Source: Chitinophaga hostae
Lineage (GTDB): Bacteria; Bacteroidota; Bacteroidia; Chitinophagales; Chitinophagaceae
Direction of reading: 5' to 3'
DNA length: 64,000 bases
Assembly (NCBI RefSeq): GCF_018224885.1
Contig: NZ_JAGTXB010000001.1
Span: 927,861-991,860, forward strand
The translations under genes were made by a program, and so were the position numbers. Each line of letters opens with the position of its first letter. The first letter of the stretch is position 1. Below, piece after piece: positions 42,743 through 52,444 of the stretch. The notes under the pieces are model-generated. The model was not told the origin of the DNA and did no database searches. It saw only the letters and a list, made by a program, of their open reading frames with translations.

Positions 42743-43873
42743 ATGAATCAAAAAAAATTATTGTTTACACCTGGTCCGCTGTCTACTTCCCTCACGGTGA
42801 AACAGGCGATGCTGCAGGATATGGGGTCGAGAGACCACGAATTTGTAAATGCGGTGAAACAGATACGCAGTGAGTTGTTAACACTGGCGCATGTTACAAA
42901 GGAAGAGGGATATGAAACAGTATTAATACAGGGCTCGGGTACCTTTGGAGTCGAAAGTGTAATCAGTAGTGTTGTAGGTAAAAATGATTACCTGCTGATC
43001 CTGGCCAACGGCGCCTATGGGGAGCGTATTGCAAAAATGGCAGGTATTCATCAGCTGCGCCATGAAGTAATAAGATTTGCGGAAGATGAAATAGTGACGC
43101 CTGCTGCTGCAGCAGCTATATTGGCGGCGCATCCGGATATTACGCATGTAGCCTGCATCCATAGTGAAACCACAACCGGTTTATTCAATCCCATCATGGA
43201 TATTGGCGCCGTTTGTAAAAAATACGGTAAAGTGTTTATCGTAGATGCCATGAGCAGTTTTGGTGGTGTGCAAATGGATATGAAGGAAATGCAGATAGAT
43301 TTCCTGGTGTCATCATCCAATAAATGTATTGAAGGAGTACCGGGCTTTGCTTTTGCTATCTGTAAAAAAAGTGAGCTGGAAAAGGCAAAAGGACAGGCCA
43401 GGAGCCTGAGTCTTGATCTTTATGAGCAATGGGCGGGTTTGGAAGGCAACGGACAATTCCGGTTTACGCCGCCCACACTGAGTTTGATGGCGTTCCGGCA
43501 GGCAATGGAAGAACTGGGGGAAGAAGGTGGTATTACAGCCCGGGAAAAAAGATATAAAACCAATAAAGCAGTGTTGGATCAGGGCATGTCGGTACTGGGT
43601 TTCAAACAGTATCTGCAGCCGGCTATACAGGGGCATATCATTTCGTCTTTTCTGTACCCGGAAGATCCGGCGTTTAATTTTGAACGTTTCTACGAGAAAC
43701 TGAATAACCGTGGCTTTATCATCTATCCCGGTAAGCTAGGTAAAGCCAATGCTTTCCGGATTGGTAATATCGGGCAAATATTTCCGGAAGATGTGAAAGC
43801 ATTGGTAGCTGCTATAAAAGAAGTAATGGAAGAAGAACAGGTGACGAATACAGTGGTTGCCACCGGCAGGTAA
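42743..43873 (+). CDS. phnW: 2-aminoethylphosphonate--pyruvate transaminase
   Basis: 376 residues, the normal PhnW length. A PLP-dependent class V aminotransferase: LLFTPGPLSTSLTVKQAMLQDMGSRDHEF at the start, the pyridoxal Lys in VSSSNKCIEGVPGFAF, VDAMSSFGGV, and a C-terminal RGFIIYPGKLGKANAFRIGNIGQI. It converts 2-aminoethylphosphonate and pyruvate to phosphonoacetaldehyde and alanine, the first step of the pathway completed by the dehydrogenase and phosphonoacetate hydrolase encoded upstream. No phosphonoacetaldehyde hydrolase (PhnX) gene is nearby, consistent with the oxidative branch. Confidence 0.95.
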   Translation: MNQKKLLFTPGPLSTSLTVKQAMLQDMGSRDHEFVNAVKQIRSELLTLAHVTKEEGYETVLIQGSGTFGVESVISSVVGKNDYLLILANGAYGERIAKMAGIHQLRHEVIRFAEDEIVTPAAAAAILAAHPDITHVACIHSETTTGLFNPIMDIGAVCKKYGKVFIVDAMSSFGGVQMDMKEMQIDFLVSSSNKCIEGVPGFAFAICKKSELEKAKGQARSLSLDLYEQWAGLEGNGQFRFTPPTLSLMAFRQAMEELGEEGGITAREKRYKTNKAVLDQGMSVLGFKQYLQPAIQGHIISSFLYPEDPAFNFERFYEKLNNRGFIIYPGKLGKANAFRIGNIGQIFPEDVKALVAAIKEVMEEEQVTNTVVATGR

Positions 43874-43919
43874 ATAAGGCGCCCTGTTTGGTTGTACACC
43901 ACAATTGAACAGGGTATCT

Positions 43920-43927
43920 TATATTTG
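43920..43927 (+). promoter_or_regulatory. -7 promoter element for the gene at 43958
   Basis: TATATTTG at 43920-43927 is an exact TAnnTTTG. It lies 30 nt before the ATG at 43958 and after the alternative start at 43892, which rules that start out. A 7-bp hairpin CCCTGTT/AACAGGG (43882-43914) just upstream may end the phnW transcript. Confidence 0.5.
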
Positions 43928-43957
43928 TACAGGCGTCCTTTAAAAGTCTGTACCCGT

Positions 43958-44539
43958 ATGCTGTTTAAACAAATACATCTTGACGGAATCAAAACAGGGG
44001 AAATTTCGCTGGCTTTCCGCAAATGGAAAAAGTTATCCGTGAAAGCAAACAGCCAGGTGAAAACAGCCATAGGCGTGGTGCAGATTGGCCGGGTAGAAAT
44101 GGTAAAATCAGGAGATATTACCCGGAAAGATGCAGCTGCCGCAGGTTATGCACAACCGGAGGAACTCATGAAATTACTTGCGACCATTTCCGAAGGCGAT
44201 ATTTACAAAATAGCGGTACGTTATCATGCTGAAGATCCCCGCATTGCACTGCGGGAGCAGGTAGTATTATCCGATGAGGCATTTGAATTGTTAAGCACAC
44301 AACTGGCCCGGTTAGACCAATACAGCAAAGAAGGCAAATGGACGATTACTGTATTGACAACTATCCGCGATTATCCAAAGCTGAGAGCGGCAGACATAGC
44401 CGTTAAAACCGGCAGGGAGAAACAATGGCTGAAGCTGAATATCCGGAAATTAAAGAACCTGGGGCTGACGATCAGTCACGATACCGGCTATACGCTTTCA
44501 CCGCTGGGAGCACTCTTTCTTAATCGTCGCCAGGTATAA
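43958..44539 (+). CDS. conserved hypothetical protein, ASCH-like N-terminus
   Basis: About 193 residues from the ATG at 43958 (MLFKQIHLDGIKTGEISLAFRKW). The first 90 residues have an ASCH-like pattern (IKTGEISLAFRKWKKLSVKANSQVKTAIGVVQIGRVEMVKSGDIT and AAAAGYAQPEELMKLL), the kind of small RNA- or nucleotide-binding fold found in activating-signal cointegrator homologues. The second half is helical, with KLRAADIAVKTGREKQWLKLNIRKLKNLGLTIS resembling a winged helix. It might be a DNA/RNA-binding regulator. No specific role can be given. Confidence 0.65.
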   Translation: MLFKQIHLDGIKTGEISLAFRKWKKLSVKANSQVKTAIGVVQIGRVEMVKSGDITRKDAAAAGYAQPEELMKLLATISEGDIYKIAVRYHAEDPRIALREQVVLSDEAFELLSTQLARLDQYSKEGKWTITVLTTIRDYPKLRAADIAVKTGREKQWLKLNIRKLKNLGLTISHDTGYTLSPLGALFLNRRQV

Positions 44540-44541
44540 TA

Positions 44542-45300
44542 TTATTTATCCAGCCATTGTTTGAATACCGGTACTTTTTCTTTACTCACCAATACTTCTC
44601 TTTCAAGGTCGCGTTTTAACCGGATTTTTAGCTTGCCGCTAAAGTAGTTCTGAATATTATCGATGCTGCTGATATTGATAATGTGCTGGCGGTTAGCACG
44701 GAAAAATTGTTTTGGATCAAGTTGCTCTTCCAGCTCATCCATAGTTTGGGTAAGGGCTACCTGTGTTTTGTCTTTTAATACCAGGTGGGTAACATTGAAG
44801 GCATAAAATATAAAGTCCACATCATCTACCAGCACCGTTTTATAACCGTCGCGAAAGGGAAGCATAAACCGGCTGCGGTAACTCACCTCTTTTTGTTTGA
44901 AGAATTCCAGCAGTTGCTGTACCATTTCGGTGGGGCCGGTACGTATTTGTTGCTGATGTATTCTTTCAAGCGCCTGTTGCAGGTCGTCTTTTTCTATTGG
45001 TTTTAACAGGTAATCGATGCTGTTTACCTTAAAGGCGCGGATGGCATATTCATCATAGGCGGTGGTGAAGATCACCGGGCAGGATAATGTTACCAAAGGG
45101 AAAATATCAAATGACAAGCCATCGGCCAATCGTATGTCCATCAATGTTACATCCGGATGGGGATGTTGTTTAAACCAGGCCACACTGTCGGTGACAGTAT
45201 CCAGTACAGCTTCTATGGTAATAGCGGGGGAAATATCCAGCAGGATGTTTTTTAGCCGGGTGGCGTTGGGCTTTTCGTCTTCAATGATCACAACACGCAT
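44542..45300 (-). CDS. LytTR response regulator
   Basis: 252 residues. An N-terminal receiver domain with phosphoacceptor Asp in DVTLMDIRLADGLSFDIF, then Thr/Lys switch residues (FTTAYDEYAIRAFKVNSIDYLLKPI). A C-terminal LytTR DNA-binding domain follows (LPFRDGYKTVLVDDVDFIFYA; QFFRANRQHIINISSIDNIQNYFSGKLKIRL). It begins 10 nt after the histidine kinase stop, and both lie behind the RND efflux operon on the same strand. Its likely partner is the LytS-like kinase; targets unknown, with the efflux genes as candidates. Confidence 0.93.
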   Translation of the reverse strand: MRVVIIEDEKPNATRLKNILLDISPAITIEAVLDTVTDSVAWFKQHPHPDVTLMDIRLADGLSFDIFPLVTLSCPVIFTTAYDEYAIRAFKVNSIDYLLKPIEKDDLQQALERIHQQQIRTGPTEMVQQLLEFFKQKEVSYRSRFMLPFRDGYKTVLVDDVDFIFYAFNVTHLVLKDKTQVALTQTMDELEEQLDPKQFFRANRQHIINISSIDNIQNYFSGKLKIRLKRDLEREVLVSKEKVPVFKQWLDK

Positions 45301-45310
45301 AACAGTAATT

Positions 45311-46417
45311 TTAAAAATCGAGTAAGGGCAACATCACCAGGAACGACCCGTTTTCCTCTTTGATTTCAGTGGAGAGGTCGGACAATAGGCGATACCGGTT
45401 CCGGATGTTTTGAAGACCCAGTTTGGTAGACGGCATATTGCTGGCGATGCGCTGTACATTATTGCTGACAGTTAGTTTTCCCTCACCGTTGAGGTAAATA
45501 TGAATATGTAAAGGCTGGGCAGCTGAGGCCACATTATGTTTGATGGCATTCTCGATCAGCAGCTGCAGGGTGATAGGGGGAATACCCCTGGTAATAATCT
45601 CTTCCGGAATATCGGTTTGTATATCTACGTTTTCCCCGTGACGGATCTGTATCAGGTAAGTATATGCCTGTATAAATTTCAGCTCTTCCCGGAGGGTAAT
45701 GATATCGTTGTTCAGGTTAATGATCATGTAGCGGTATACCCTGGAAAGGTTTTCCAGGAAAGCCAGCGCTGTGTTTTTATCTTCTTGGATCAGCGCCGAC
45801 AGCGTGCTGAAATTATTAAACATAAAGTGTGGATCCAGTTGCAGTTTTAACGACTGTAATTCCGCCTGCATGGCTATCTGCTGAAGTTCTGCGGCATTAA
45901 GTTTCAGTGCGGCGGCTTCCAGCATGGATGTTTTCCAGCGTTGCAGGAAATAGTTGCCGGTATGTACAGCACTGATCAGGATGGAGAGCATCACGCATAC
46001 AAATACAAACTGCCATTCATCCAGCTTTTCCGGGCCGCTGTCTCCTCTTTCGGGTGGTGGCCCGAATATAAAGGTGAGTATGATCATCACCACCTTTAGC
46101 AGTATAAACACCAGTATGATCTGGTAACAAACCTGTGTAATAAATCTTCTTACCGGCCATCTCTCCCAGGGGATCCATTTGTCCATTAACCGGGCGGAAA
46201 TGAGGCTGAGTTCTGTGATCAGCCAGCAGATCAGCATCATTACAACACCTTCGGCGAGCAGGTCATCCCAACTGCGGGTAGTTGTGAGCGACCAGTATTT
46301 ACTATAAGGATTTACCAGGTAGGACAACAGGTAGTACAGGAGAAATATCATCGGGATAATAAATATCCGGTAATACCTGTTGAATATTTTTTCCTGTGTA
46401 GTTTGTTTATCGTTCAT
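45311..46417 (-). CDS. LytS-like sensor histidine kinase
   Basis: About 368 residues from the ATG at 46415-46417; another ATG at 46426 adds three residues. Four hydrophobic segments near residues 12-35, 48-67, 87-115 and 140-158 form a membrane domain without an obvious sensor. The His_kinase domain follows (LQLDPHFMFNNFSTLSALI, with the phosphoacceptor His), then an ATPase domain with IPPITLQLLIENAIKHNV and GLQNIRNRYRLL. Paired with the LytTR regulator immediately downstream. It starts about 60 nt after the outer-membrane efflux gene, so the pair may be read through from the efflux operon or from its own weak promoter (TATATTTA on the minus strand). Confidence 0.9.
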   Translation of the reverse strand: MNDKQTTQEKIFNRYYRIFIIPMIFLLYYLLSYLVNPYSKYWSLTTTRSWDDLLAEGVVMMLICWLITELSLISARLMDKWIPWERWPVRRFITQVCYQIILVFILLKVVMIILTFIFGPPPERGDSGPEKLDEWQFVFVCVMLSILISAVHTGNYFLQRWKTSMLEAAALKLNAAELQQIAMQAELQSLKLQLDPHFMFNNFSTLSALIQEDKNTALAFLENLSRVYRYMIINLNNDIITLREELKFIQAYTYLIQIRHGENVDIQTDIPEEIITRGIPPITLQLLIENAIKHNVASAAQPLHIHIYLNGEGKLTVSNNVQRIASNMPSTKLGLQNIRNRYRLLSDLSTEIKEENGSFLVMLPLLDF

Positions 46418-46476
46418 GGTTTGCATTTAGTGAACCGTACAGTCACCCTTAAATATAAATAATTCGGTGGTACTTA

Positions 46477-47895
46477 TCACTTCCACCCTCCGCCCAATGA
46501 GCGGTAGAGGTCTACCACAGCGCTCAGCTGATCACGTTGCAGTGTTGCCAGGTCCAGTTCACTGGACAGCACATTACTTTGTGCCGTGATTACTTCCAGG
46601 TAGGTGGCCATGCCACTTTGAAACAGCAGGCCGGCATTACGGGTAGCGCTTTGCAGTTTCTCCACCCGCACCTGTGTGATCGCATACTGCGATTGCAGCT
46701 TGTCTATTTTCACGAGGGCGTCCGACACTTCTCCAACGGCTGAAAGCACTGATTTTTTAAAATCAAATTCGCTCTTCTCCCATTCTATTTTCGCTGTTTC
46801 CCAGTCTGTTTTTAATTTCCTGCGTTGGAAGATGGGCTGCGTAAGGCTGCCGCCTACTGTTTCAAAAAGGCTGCCTGGTATATTAAACCAATTGCTGGCT
46901 TTAAATGAGTTAACCCCTGCGCTGGCGGTGATGTTCAAAGCCGGATACATGCTGGCTCTTGCCACACCGGCTTTTGCGTTAGCCACCTGCACGGCCAGTT
47001 CTGTAGCATGCACATCGGGCCGTTGCGCCAGTAATGCTGCCGGCACACCTGCCGACAGTGGCAGGTCAAAACGGATATCTGCCAGCCGGCTGTTACGGAT
47101 AATGCTGCCTGGCATGTTCCCGGTAAGCAGCTGCAGGGCATTTTCCTGCAGGGCAGTTGCCTGCTCTATCTGTGGAATCAGCGCTGCTGCCACCTGGCGC
47201 TGTGCCTGCGTTTGTTCTATGGCCAGGCTATTAATTTGCCCCGAGGTAAATTGGAACTGCATCATTTTGAGGGTGCTGTCTGTCAGCCCCAGGTTTTTGA
47301 CAGCAATTTCACGTTGCTTATCCAGCATCAGCAGGTTATAGTAACCCTGCGCCACATCGCTTACAATCCTCGTTTGAACTGCTTTCGAAGCTTCTGCTGT
47401 TTGAAGGTAAGATGCCAGTGCTGCCTCTTTAAGATGGCTGATCTTTCCCCAGGCAATTACTTCCCAGGTAAGACCCACATTGGCATTATAGTCGTCCATG
47501 TACTTTGTGCCCATAAACTGCTCCGATAAAGAGCCATTCAGGCTGTTTTTAGACGGCCAGTTGCGGTTGCCTTGTACAGTTAGGTTAAGCTCGGGTAAAG
47601 CGCCTAAACGGGCTGCTTTGAGGCTTTGTGAGGCGGCGGCTACGTTCTTCACTGCTACCCGCAGATCCAGGTTCCGGGAAATAGCACTGTCGATCAGTGT
47701 TTGAAGCACCGGGTCGGTGAAAAATGTTTTTACGGGCAGCAACCCGATATTGTTGCTGTCGGCCGGCAAAACAGCGCTGCGGTATTGTTCCGGCATGGTC
47801 ACTTCCGGTCTGTGAAAATCTTTGCCCACCCTGCAGGCCGTTACCATCATACTGCATATGGCAACGGCCAGGAAAAGTGATCTATGTGTATTCAT
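46477..47895 (-). CDS. TolC/NodT-type outer-membrane efflux lipoprotein
   Basis: 472 residues. A lipoprotein signal ends MMVTACRVGKDFHRPEVTMPEQYR, the classic OprM/NodT start. Two OEP repeats of coiled-coil and barrel strands follow (RNLDLRVAVKNVAAASQSLKAARLGALPELNL; LLAQRPDVHATELAVQVANAKAGVARASMYPALNITASAG). It forms the trimeric outer-membrane duct of an RND pump. It is third in the adaptor-permease-duct order, 24 nt after the permease gene. Confidence 0.93.
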   Translation of the reverse strand: MNTHRSLFLAVAICSMMVTACRVGKDFHRPEVTMPEQYRSAVLPADSNNIGLLPVKTFFTDPVLQTLIDSAISRNLDLRVAVKNVAAASQSLKAARLGALPELNLTVQGNRNWPSKNSLNGSLSEQFMGTKYMDDYNANVGLTWEVIAWGKISHLKEAALASYLQTAEASKAVQTRIVSDVAQGYYNLLMLDKQREIAVKNLGLTDSTLKMMQFQFTSGQINSLAIEQTQAQRQVAAALIPQIEQATALQENALQLLTGNMPGSIIRNSRLADIRFDLPLSAGVPAALLAQRPDVHATELAVQVANAKAGVARASMYPALNITASAGVNSFKASNWFNIPGSLFETVGGSLTQPIFQRRKLKTDWETAKIEWEKSEFDFKKSVLSAVGEVSDALVKIDKLQSQYAITQVRVEKLQSATRNAGLLFQSGMATYLEVITAQSNVLSSELDLATLQRDQLSAVVDLYRSLGGGWK

Positions 47896-47919
47896 TTTTT
47901 TGTTTTTGGAAGATGAGTG

Positions 47920-50900
47920 TTAAACGGTAGCTGCTGCCATTGCAGGTTCAGGTATCATGACCGGCTTTTTACCGGATACTTTCTCCTGCAGGAACTGGAA
48001 TACCACGAACAGCACGGGTATAATAAATACCCCGAGTATAACACCGGATAACATACCGCCGGCGGTGCCGATACTGATGGAGTGGTTACCTTGTGCTGAC
48101 GGGCCCTGTACGGTCATCAGCGGAATGAGGCCTGCCACAAAAGCCAGCGAGGTCATGATGATAGGCCGCAATCTGAGCCTGGCTGCTTCCAGGGCGGCCG
48201 ACAAAAGCGTTTTGCCCGCGCGGCGCCGCTGTACCGCAAATTCCACGATCAGGATGGCATTCTTGGCCAGCAAGCCTATCAGCATCACCAGTCCTACCTG
48301 TACATAAATATTGTTGTCGATGCCCGCCATCCGGATCGCCAGGAATACACCCAGGATACCGGTAGGAATGGATAACAACACTGCCAGCGGCAACAGGTAA
48401 CTTTCGTATTGTGCTGCCAGCAGGAAATACACAAAAAGGATGGCCAGCGCAAATATCATCACCATCTGGTTACCGGAGGTGGTTTCTTCCTTGCTTAAAC
48501 CTGTCCACTCATAGCTGTAGCCGGCGGGCAGTTTGGCAGCTGCCAGTTTTTCCACTGCTTTAATGGCGTCACCGGTGCTGTAACCCGCTTTGGGCATAGC
48601 ATTAACGGTGATGGAGTTAAAGAGGTTGTAGCGGCTCATCATTTCCGGACCATACATTTTCTTCAGTGTGATGATACTGTTTACCGGCACCATTTGTCCC
48701 TGGTCATTTTTTACAAAAATTCCTTCGAGACTGCCGGCATTATTACGTGATTCAGGCGTGGCCTGTACCATTACCCGGTAGTATTTCCCAAAACGGTTAA
48801 AGTCGGTGGCCTGGTTACTGCCATAATAGGTTTGCATGGTCATCATCAGGTCGCTGACGCTAACCCCCAGCTGTTTTGCCTTTACGGCATCCACTACTAT
48901 TTCGTATTGTGGGAAATCTGCTTTGAACATCGTGAATGCCGCACCTATTTCCGGCGTTTGCATCATTTCACCGATAAAGCGGTTGGCCGTTTCGCTGAAT
49001 TTTTCCACCGAACCGCCGGTACGATCCTGTAACACCATTTCCAGTCCATTGAAAGTACCAAAGCCTGGTACTGTTGGGAAAGTAAATACGCTGAACGTTC
49101 CTTCTTTTATAGTGCTCAGTTCCATGTTCAGCAGGCCAACGATGTCATCTATTTTGTGTATCTCTCCACGTTCTTTAATAGGTTTCAATTTCATGAATCC
49201 CATGGCATACGCCGGACTGGCACCATTGCTCAGGATGTTGTAACCTGAAATGCTCGTGGCGGATTCAATCATCGGTAATTTCTTCAGCACACTGTCTGCC
49301 TTATGCAATACCTCAGTGGTACGCTCTAAACCGGCGCCCGGTGGCAGTGACAGCGAGTAAGCCACAAAGCTGCCGTCTTCATTTGGAATAAAACCTTTGG
49401 GAGCTGTCGTCATCAGCCAGGCAGTGGTTACTGTTACCAGTAGCAATGCGCCCATGCTTACCCATTTGTGAGCAATCAGCCATTTTATACCACGGGTATA
49501 TTTATTGGTCATAGCCTGGAAGCTGCTGTTAAAGGCAGTAAAGAATCTGCCGGAAAATCCTTGTCTGGCATGCGTGGTGCCACCTCCGCCGGCGTGGGTG
49601 TTTTTCAGGAACAGCGCGCATAAAGCAGGGCTCAGCGTCAATGCGTTTAAGGCAGATATGAGGATGGCAATGGCCAGGGTAAAGGCAAACTGCCTGTAGA
49701 ACACACCAGTAGGGCCTTCCATAAAACCTACCGGCAGGAACACGGCCGCCATCACGAGTGTAATCGATACAATGGCCCCGGTAATTTCGCTCATCGCCGA
49801 TATGGTGGCAGCTCTTGCGGGCAGATGGGTACGTTCCATTTTACTATGTACTGCCTCTACTACCACAATGGCATCATCTACCACGATACCGATGGCCAGT
49901 ACCAGCGCAAACAGGGTGAGCATGTTAATAGAGAAGCCCATCAGCTGCAGAAAAAAGAAAGTGCCTACCAGCGATACGGGAACGGCAATAGCAGGAATCA
50001 GGGTAGAACGGAAGTCCTGCAGAAACAGGAATACGATCACAAATACCAGGATAAAGGCTTCCACCAGCGTAGATTTTACCTGTGCAATGGAGATGTCCAG
50101 TTGCTCCTTGGTGCTCATGGTAACCTGGTATTTGATGCCTTTGGGAAATGTTTTGGCGGCGTTGTCCATCACTTTCCCGATAGTGGTTTGTATTGCATTG
50201 GCATTGGAGCCGTTGGTTTGAAAGATGGCCATGGTAACGGCATCTTTGCCATTTACCCGGTTGTCGGTGGTGTAGTTGGCCGATCCCAACTCTATACGGG
50301 CAAGATCTTTCAGGTATAATACAGAACCATCTGTTGCCGCGCGGATCACAATTTTTTCGAACTCTTCCGGCAGGTTGAATTTTCCTTTATAGTTGATCAC
50401 ATACGACAGCGGTTCGTCGGTTCCTTCGCCGAATTTGCCGGGAGCCGCTTCCAGGCTCTGGTCGCGGATGGCGTTTAATACTTCGGTAGGGGTAACATTG
50501 TAAGCGGAGAGCTGTTCAGGCTTCAGCCATATACGCATCGCATAATCTTTGGCGCCGAAGATCTGCGCCTGTCCTACACCAGGAATACGTTTGATTTCCG
50601 GGATCACATTGATCTTGGCGAAGTTTTGCAGAAAGGCTTCATCATATTTTTGTTTATCCTCACTGTAAATATCCAGGATCATGATCATGCCACTTTGTTG
50701 CTTGGTGGTGGTAATCCCCGCCTGTACCACTTCGGAAGGCAGTTGGCTGGTTACCTGTGCCACGCGGTTCTGCACATTTACGGCAGCCTGGTCGGGATCT
50801 GTTCCCAGTTTAAAGAAAACGGTAACGGATCCTACGCCATCGTTGCCGGCGCTGGACTGTATGTAGGTCATGTTTTCCACACCATTGATCGCTTCTTCCA

Positions 50901-51093
50901 GTGGCGTTACCACGGAACGTAATACGGTGGCGGCGTTTCCGCCGGGGAATGAGGCGCTTACCACTACGCTGGGTGGCGCAATATCCGGAAACTGGGTAAT
51001 CGGCAGCCGGGAAAGCCCCACAATTCCCAGGATCACGAGGATCACAGACATTACCGTAGCCAGAACGGGTCGTTGTATTATTTTATTCAGCAT
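47920..51093 (-). CDS. RND efflux permease, HAE1 (AcrB-like) family
   Basis: 1057 residues, typical for AcrB/MexB-like inner-membrane pumps. It starts MLNKIIQRPVLATVMSVILVILGIVGLSRLPITQFPDIAPP, with the proton-relay helix LFALVLAIGIVVDDAIVVVEAVHSKM carrying two adjacent Asp residues. It has the usual twelve transmembrane helices and two large periplasmic loops, and the late motif GLLAKNAILIVEFAVQRR. It exports hydrophobic compounds from the periplasm and inner membrane using the proton gradient. It is 33 nt downstream of the adaptor gene. Confidence 0.96.
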   Translation of the reverse strand: MLNKIIQRPVLATVMSVILVILGIVGLSRLPITQFPDIAPPSVVVSASFPGGNAATVLRSVVTPLEEAINGVENMTYIQSSAGNDGVGSVTVFFKLGTDPDQAAVNVQNRVAQVTSQLPSEVVQAGITTTKQQSGMIMILDIYSEDKQKYDEAFLQNFAKINVIPEIKRIPGVGQAQIFGAKDYAMRIWLKPEQLSAYNVTPTEVLNAIRDQSLEAAPGKFGEGTDEPLSYVINYKGKFNLPEEFEKIVIRAATDGSVLYLKDLARIELGSANYTTDNRVNGKDAVTMAIFQTNGSNANAIQTTIGKVMDNAAKTFPKGIKYQVTMSTKEQLDISIAQVKSTLVEAFILVFVIVFLFLQDFRSTLIPAIAVPVSLVGTFFFLQLMGFSINMLTLFALVLAIGIVVDDAIVVVEAVHSKMERTHLPARAATISAMSEITGAIVSITLVMAAVFLPVGFMEGPTGVFYRQFAFTLAIAILISALNALTLSPALCALFLKNTHAGGGGTTHARQGFSGRFFTAFNSSFQAMTNKYTRGIKWLIAHKWVSMGALLLVTVTTAWLMTTAPKGFIPNEDGSFVAYSLSLPPGAGLERTTEVLHKADSVLKKLPMIESATSISGYNILSNGASPAYAMGFMKLKPIKERGEIHKIDDIVGLLNMELSTIKEGTFSVFTFPTVPGFGTFNGLEMVLQDRTGGSVEKFSETANRFIGEMMQTPEIGAAFTMFKADFPQYEIVVDAVKAKQLGVSVSDLMMTMQTYYGSNQATDFNRFGKYYRVMVQATPESRNNAGSLEGIFVKNDQGQMVPVNSIITLKKMYGPEMMSRYNLFNSITVNAMPKAGYSTGDAIKAVEKLAAAKLPAGYSYEWTGLSKEETTSGNQMVMIFALAILFVYFLLAAQYESYLLPLAVLLSIPTGILGVFLAIRMAGIDNNIYVQVGLVMLIGLLAKNAILIVEFAVQRRRAGKTLLSAALEAARLRLRPIIMTSLAFVAGLIPLMTVQGPSAQGNHSISIGTAGGMLSGVILGVFIIPVLFVVFQFLQEKVSGKKPVMIPEPAMAAATV

Positions 51094-51126
51094 AACTCAA
51101 TATCTTTTTGTGCAGCCCTGCGGCAT

Positions 51127-52308
51127 TTATTTTCCTTTTGTTTGAACAGTATCCGTCTTACGGGCGTCTGCGGGCATTACCACGCTGCCTTCTGCCAATG
51201 TTTCGATACCGGCAGTCACTATTTTATCGCCGCGTTTCAGTCCGTCTTTTACGATGAAGTTGCTACCATTAGTGCCCGCCACCCGGATGATCCTGCGCGT
51301 AACAATATTGCTGTCGCCCAGTTCGTATACGAACAGTTTATCCTGCATTTCCAGTGTGGCCGATTGCGGTACCTGTATGATACCATTGTAAAGCTGTTCT
51401 ATCTTTACTTTGCCGGTGTTGCCGGATCTGAGAATAGCGGCAGGGTTGGGGAATGTAGCACGCAGACTGATAGCGGCGGTGGTTTTATTAAAGGCGCCGT
51501 CAACCATTTCTATGCGTCCTTTATGCTGGAACAGGTCGCCGTTTGACAATTGCAGGGTAACGGGGCGTAGCTGGTGTAACTGCTGCTGCAGGGTGTTACC
51601 GGAAGCGCCTTTGCTGAATTCCATGAAATCATTTTCGCTCATGGAGAAATATGCATATACTTCGCTGATGTCTGACAGGGTGGTGAGTGGCGCTGTATCC
51701 GATTTGCCTACCAGGTTGCCTACTCTTTTCGGGATACGGCCAATATAGCCGCTTACAGGTGCTTTTACGAGGGAAAATCCTACATTGATCTGTGAAGCGG
51801 CAACAGCCGCTTTGGCCTGTTCTACATTGGCTTTGGCAGTTTGTAATGCTGCCATCGCAGTTTTTAGCTGCATGTCTGCTACTACCTTATTATCTACCAG
51901 CGGTTTTACTTTGTCTACCTCCAGTTCGGCTGCATGGAGGGAAGACTGCATGGCATGGAGATTGGCAATGTCTTTATTCAGCTGTTCCCGGAAAGGGCGA
52001 TCGTTTACCTGGAAAAGGGGCTGCCCTGCTTTTACAAAGCTGCCTTCGTCTACAAATATTTTATCGAGATAGCCATCTACCTGTGTGCGTATATCTACGT
52101 TTACCTTGCCTTCCAGTACAGCTGCATAGCTGCTGCCGGTGAGGGCGCTGCTGGTATCCAGTGTGCTCACCGGCAGTTCCGGCGCGGCTCCTGCCGGAGG
52201 CGCTTCTCCGGCGCTGGCGCCGCATCCGTAAAGTGCAGCGGATAGCAGGCCGGCTATCAGCAGTCCGGGGAATATGTTGCTGTAAGATATTTTATAGGTC
52301 ATTGCCAT
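51127..52308 (-). CDS. RND efflux periplasmic adaptor (MFP) lipoprotein
   Basis: About 393 residues from the ATG at 52306-52308 (or 52302); a TTG at 52338 overlaps a promoter-like GATATTTG and is unlikely. A lipid-anchor signal ends LYGCG. The mature protein shows the AcrA/MexA pattern: KVNVDIRTQVDGYLDKIFVDEGSFVKAGQPLFQVNDRPF, a helical hairpin, a second lipoyl half (LVKAPVSGYIGRIPKRVGNLVG), a beta-barrel and a membrane-proximal domain. It bridges permease and outer-membrane duct. First gene of the efflux operon. Confidence 0.93.
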   Translation of the reverse strand: MAMTYKISYSNIFPGLLIAGLLSAALYGCGASAGEAPPAGAAPELPVSTLDTSSALTGSSYAAVLEGKVNVDIRTQVDGYLDKIFVDEGSFVKAGQPLFQVNDRPFREQLNKDIANLHAMQSSLHAAELEVDKVKPLVDNKVVADMQLKTAMAALQTAKANVEQAKAAVAASQINVGFSLVKAPVSGYIGRIPKRVGNLVGKSDTAPLTTLSDISEVYAYFSMSENDFMEFSKGASGNTLQQQLHQLRPVTLQLSNGDLFQHKGRIEMVDGAFNKTTAAISLRATFPNPAAILRSGNTGKVKIEQLYNGIIQVPQSATLEMQDKLFVYELGDSNIVTRRIIRVAGTNGSNFIVKDGLKRGDKIVTAGIETLAEGSVVMPADARKTDTVQTKGK

Positions 52309-52444
52309 GAGGTTTATGTTTTGCTTAATAGAGCGCAAATATCAATGGCAATGCGGGCCGGAACCGGAACAATGTAAATGAAGCGGGAAAAAAGGGGGAT
52401 GAACCGGAAAAAGGGAGGGGTAAAATTCAGGGTTATGTCAACAA

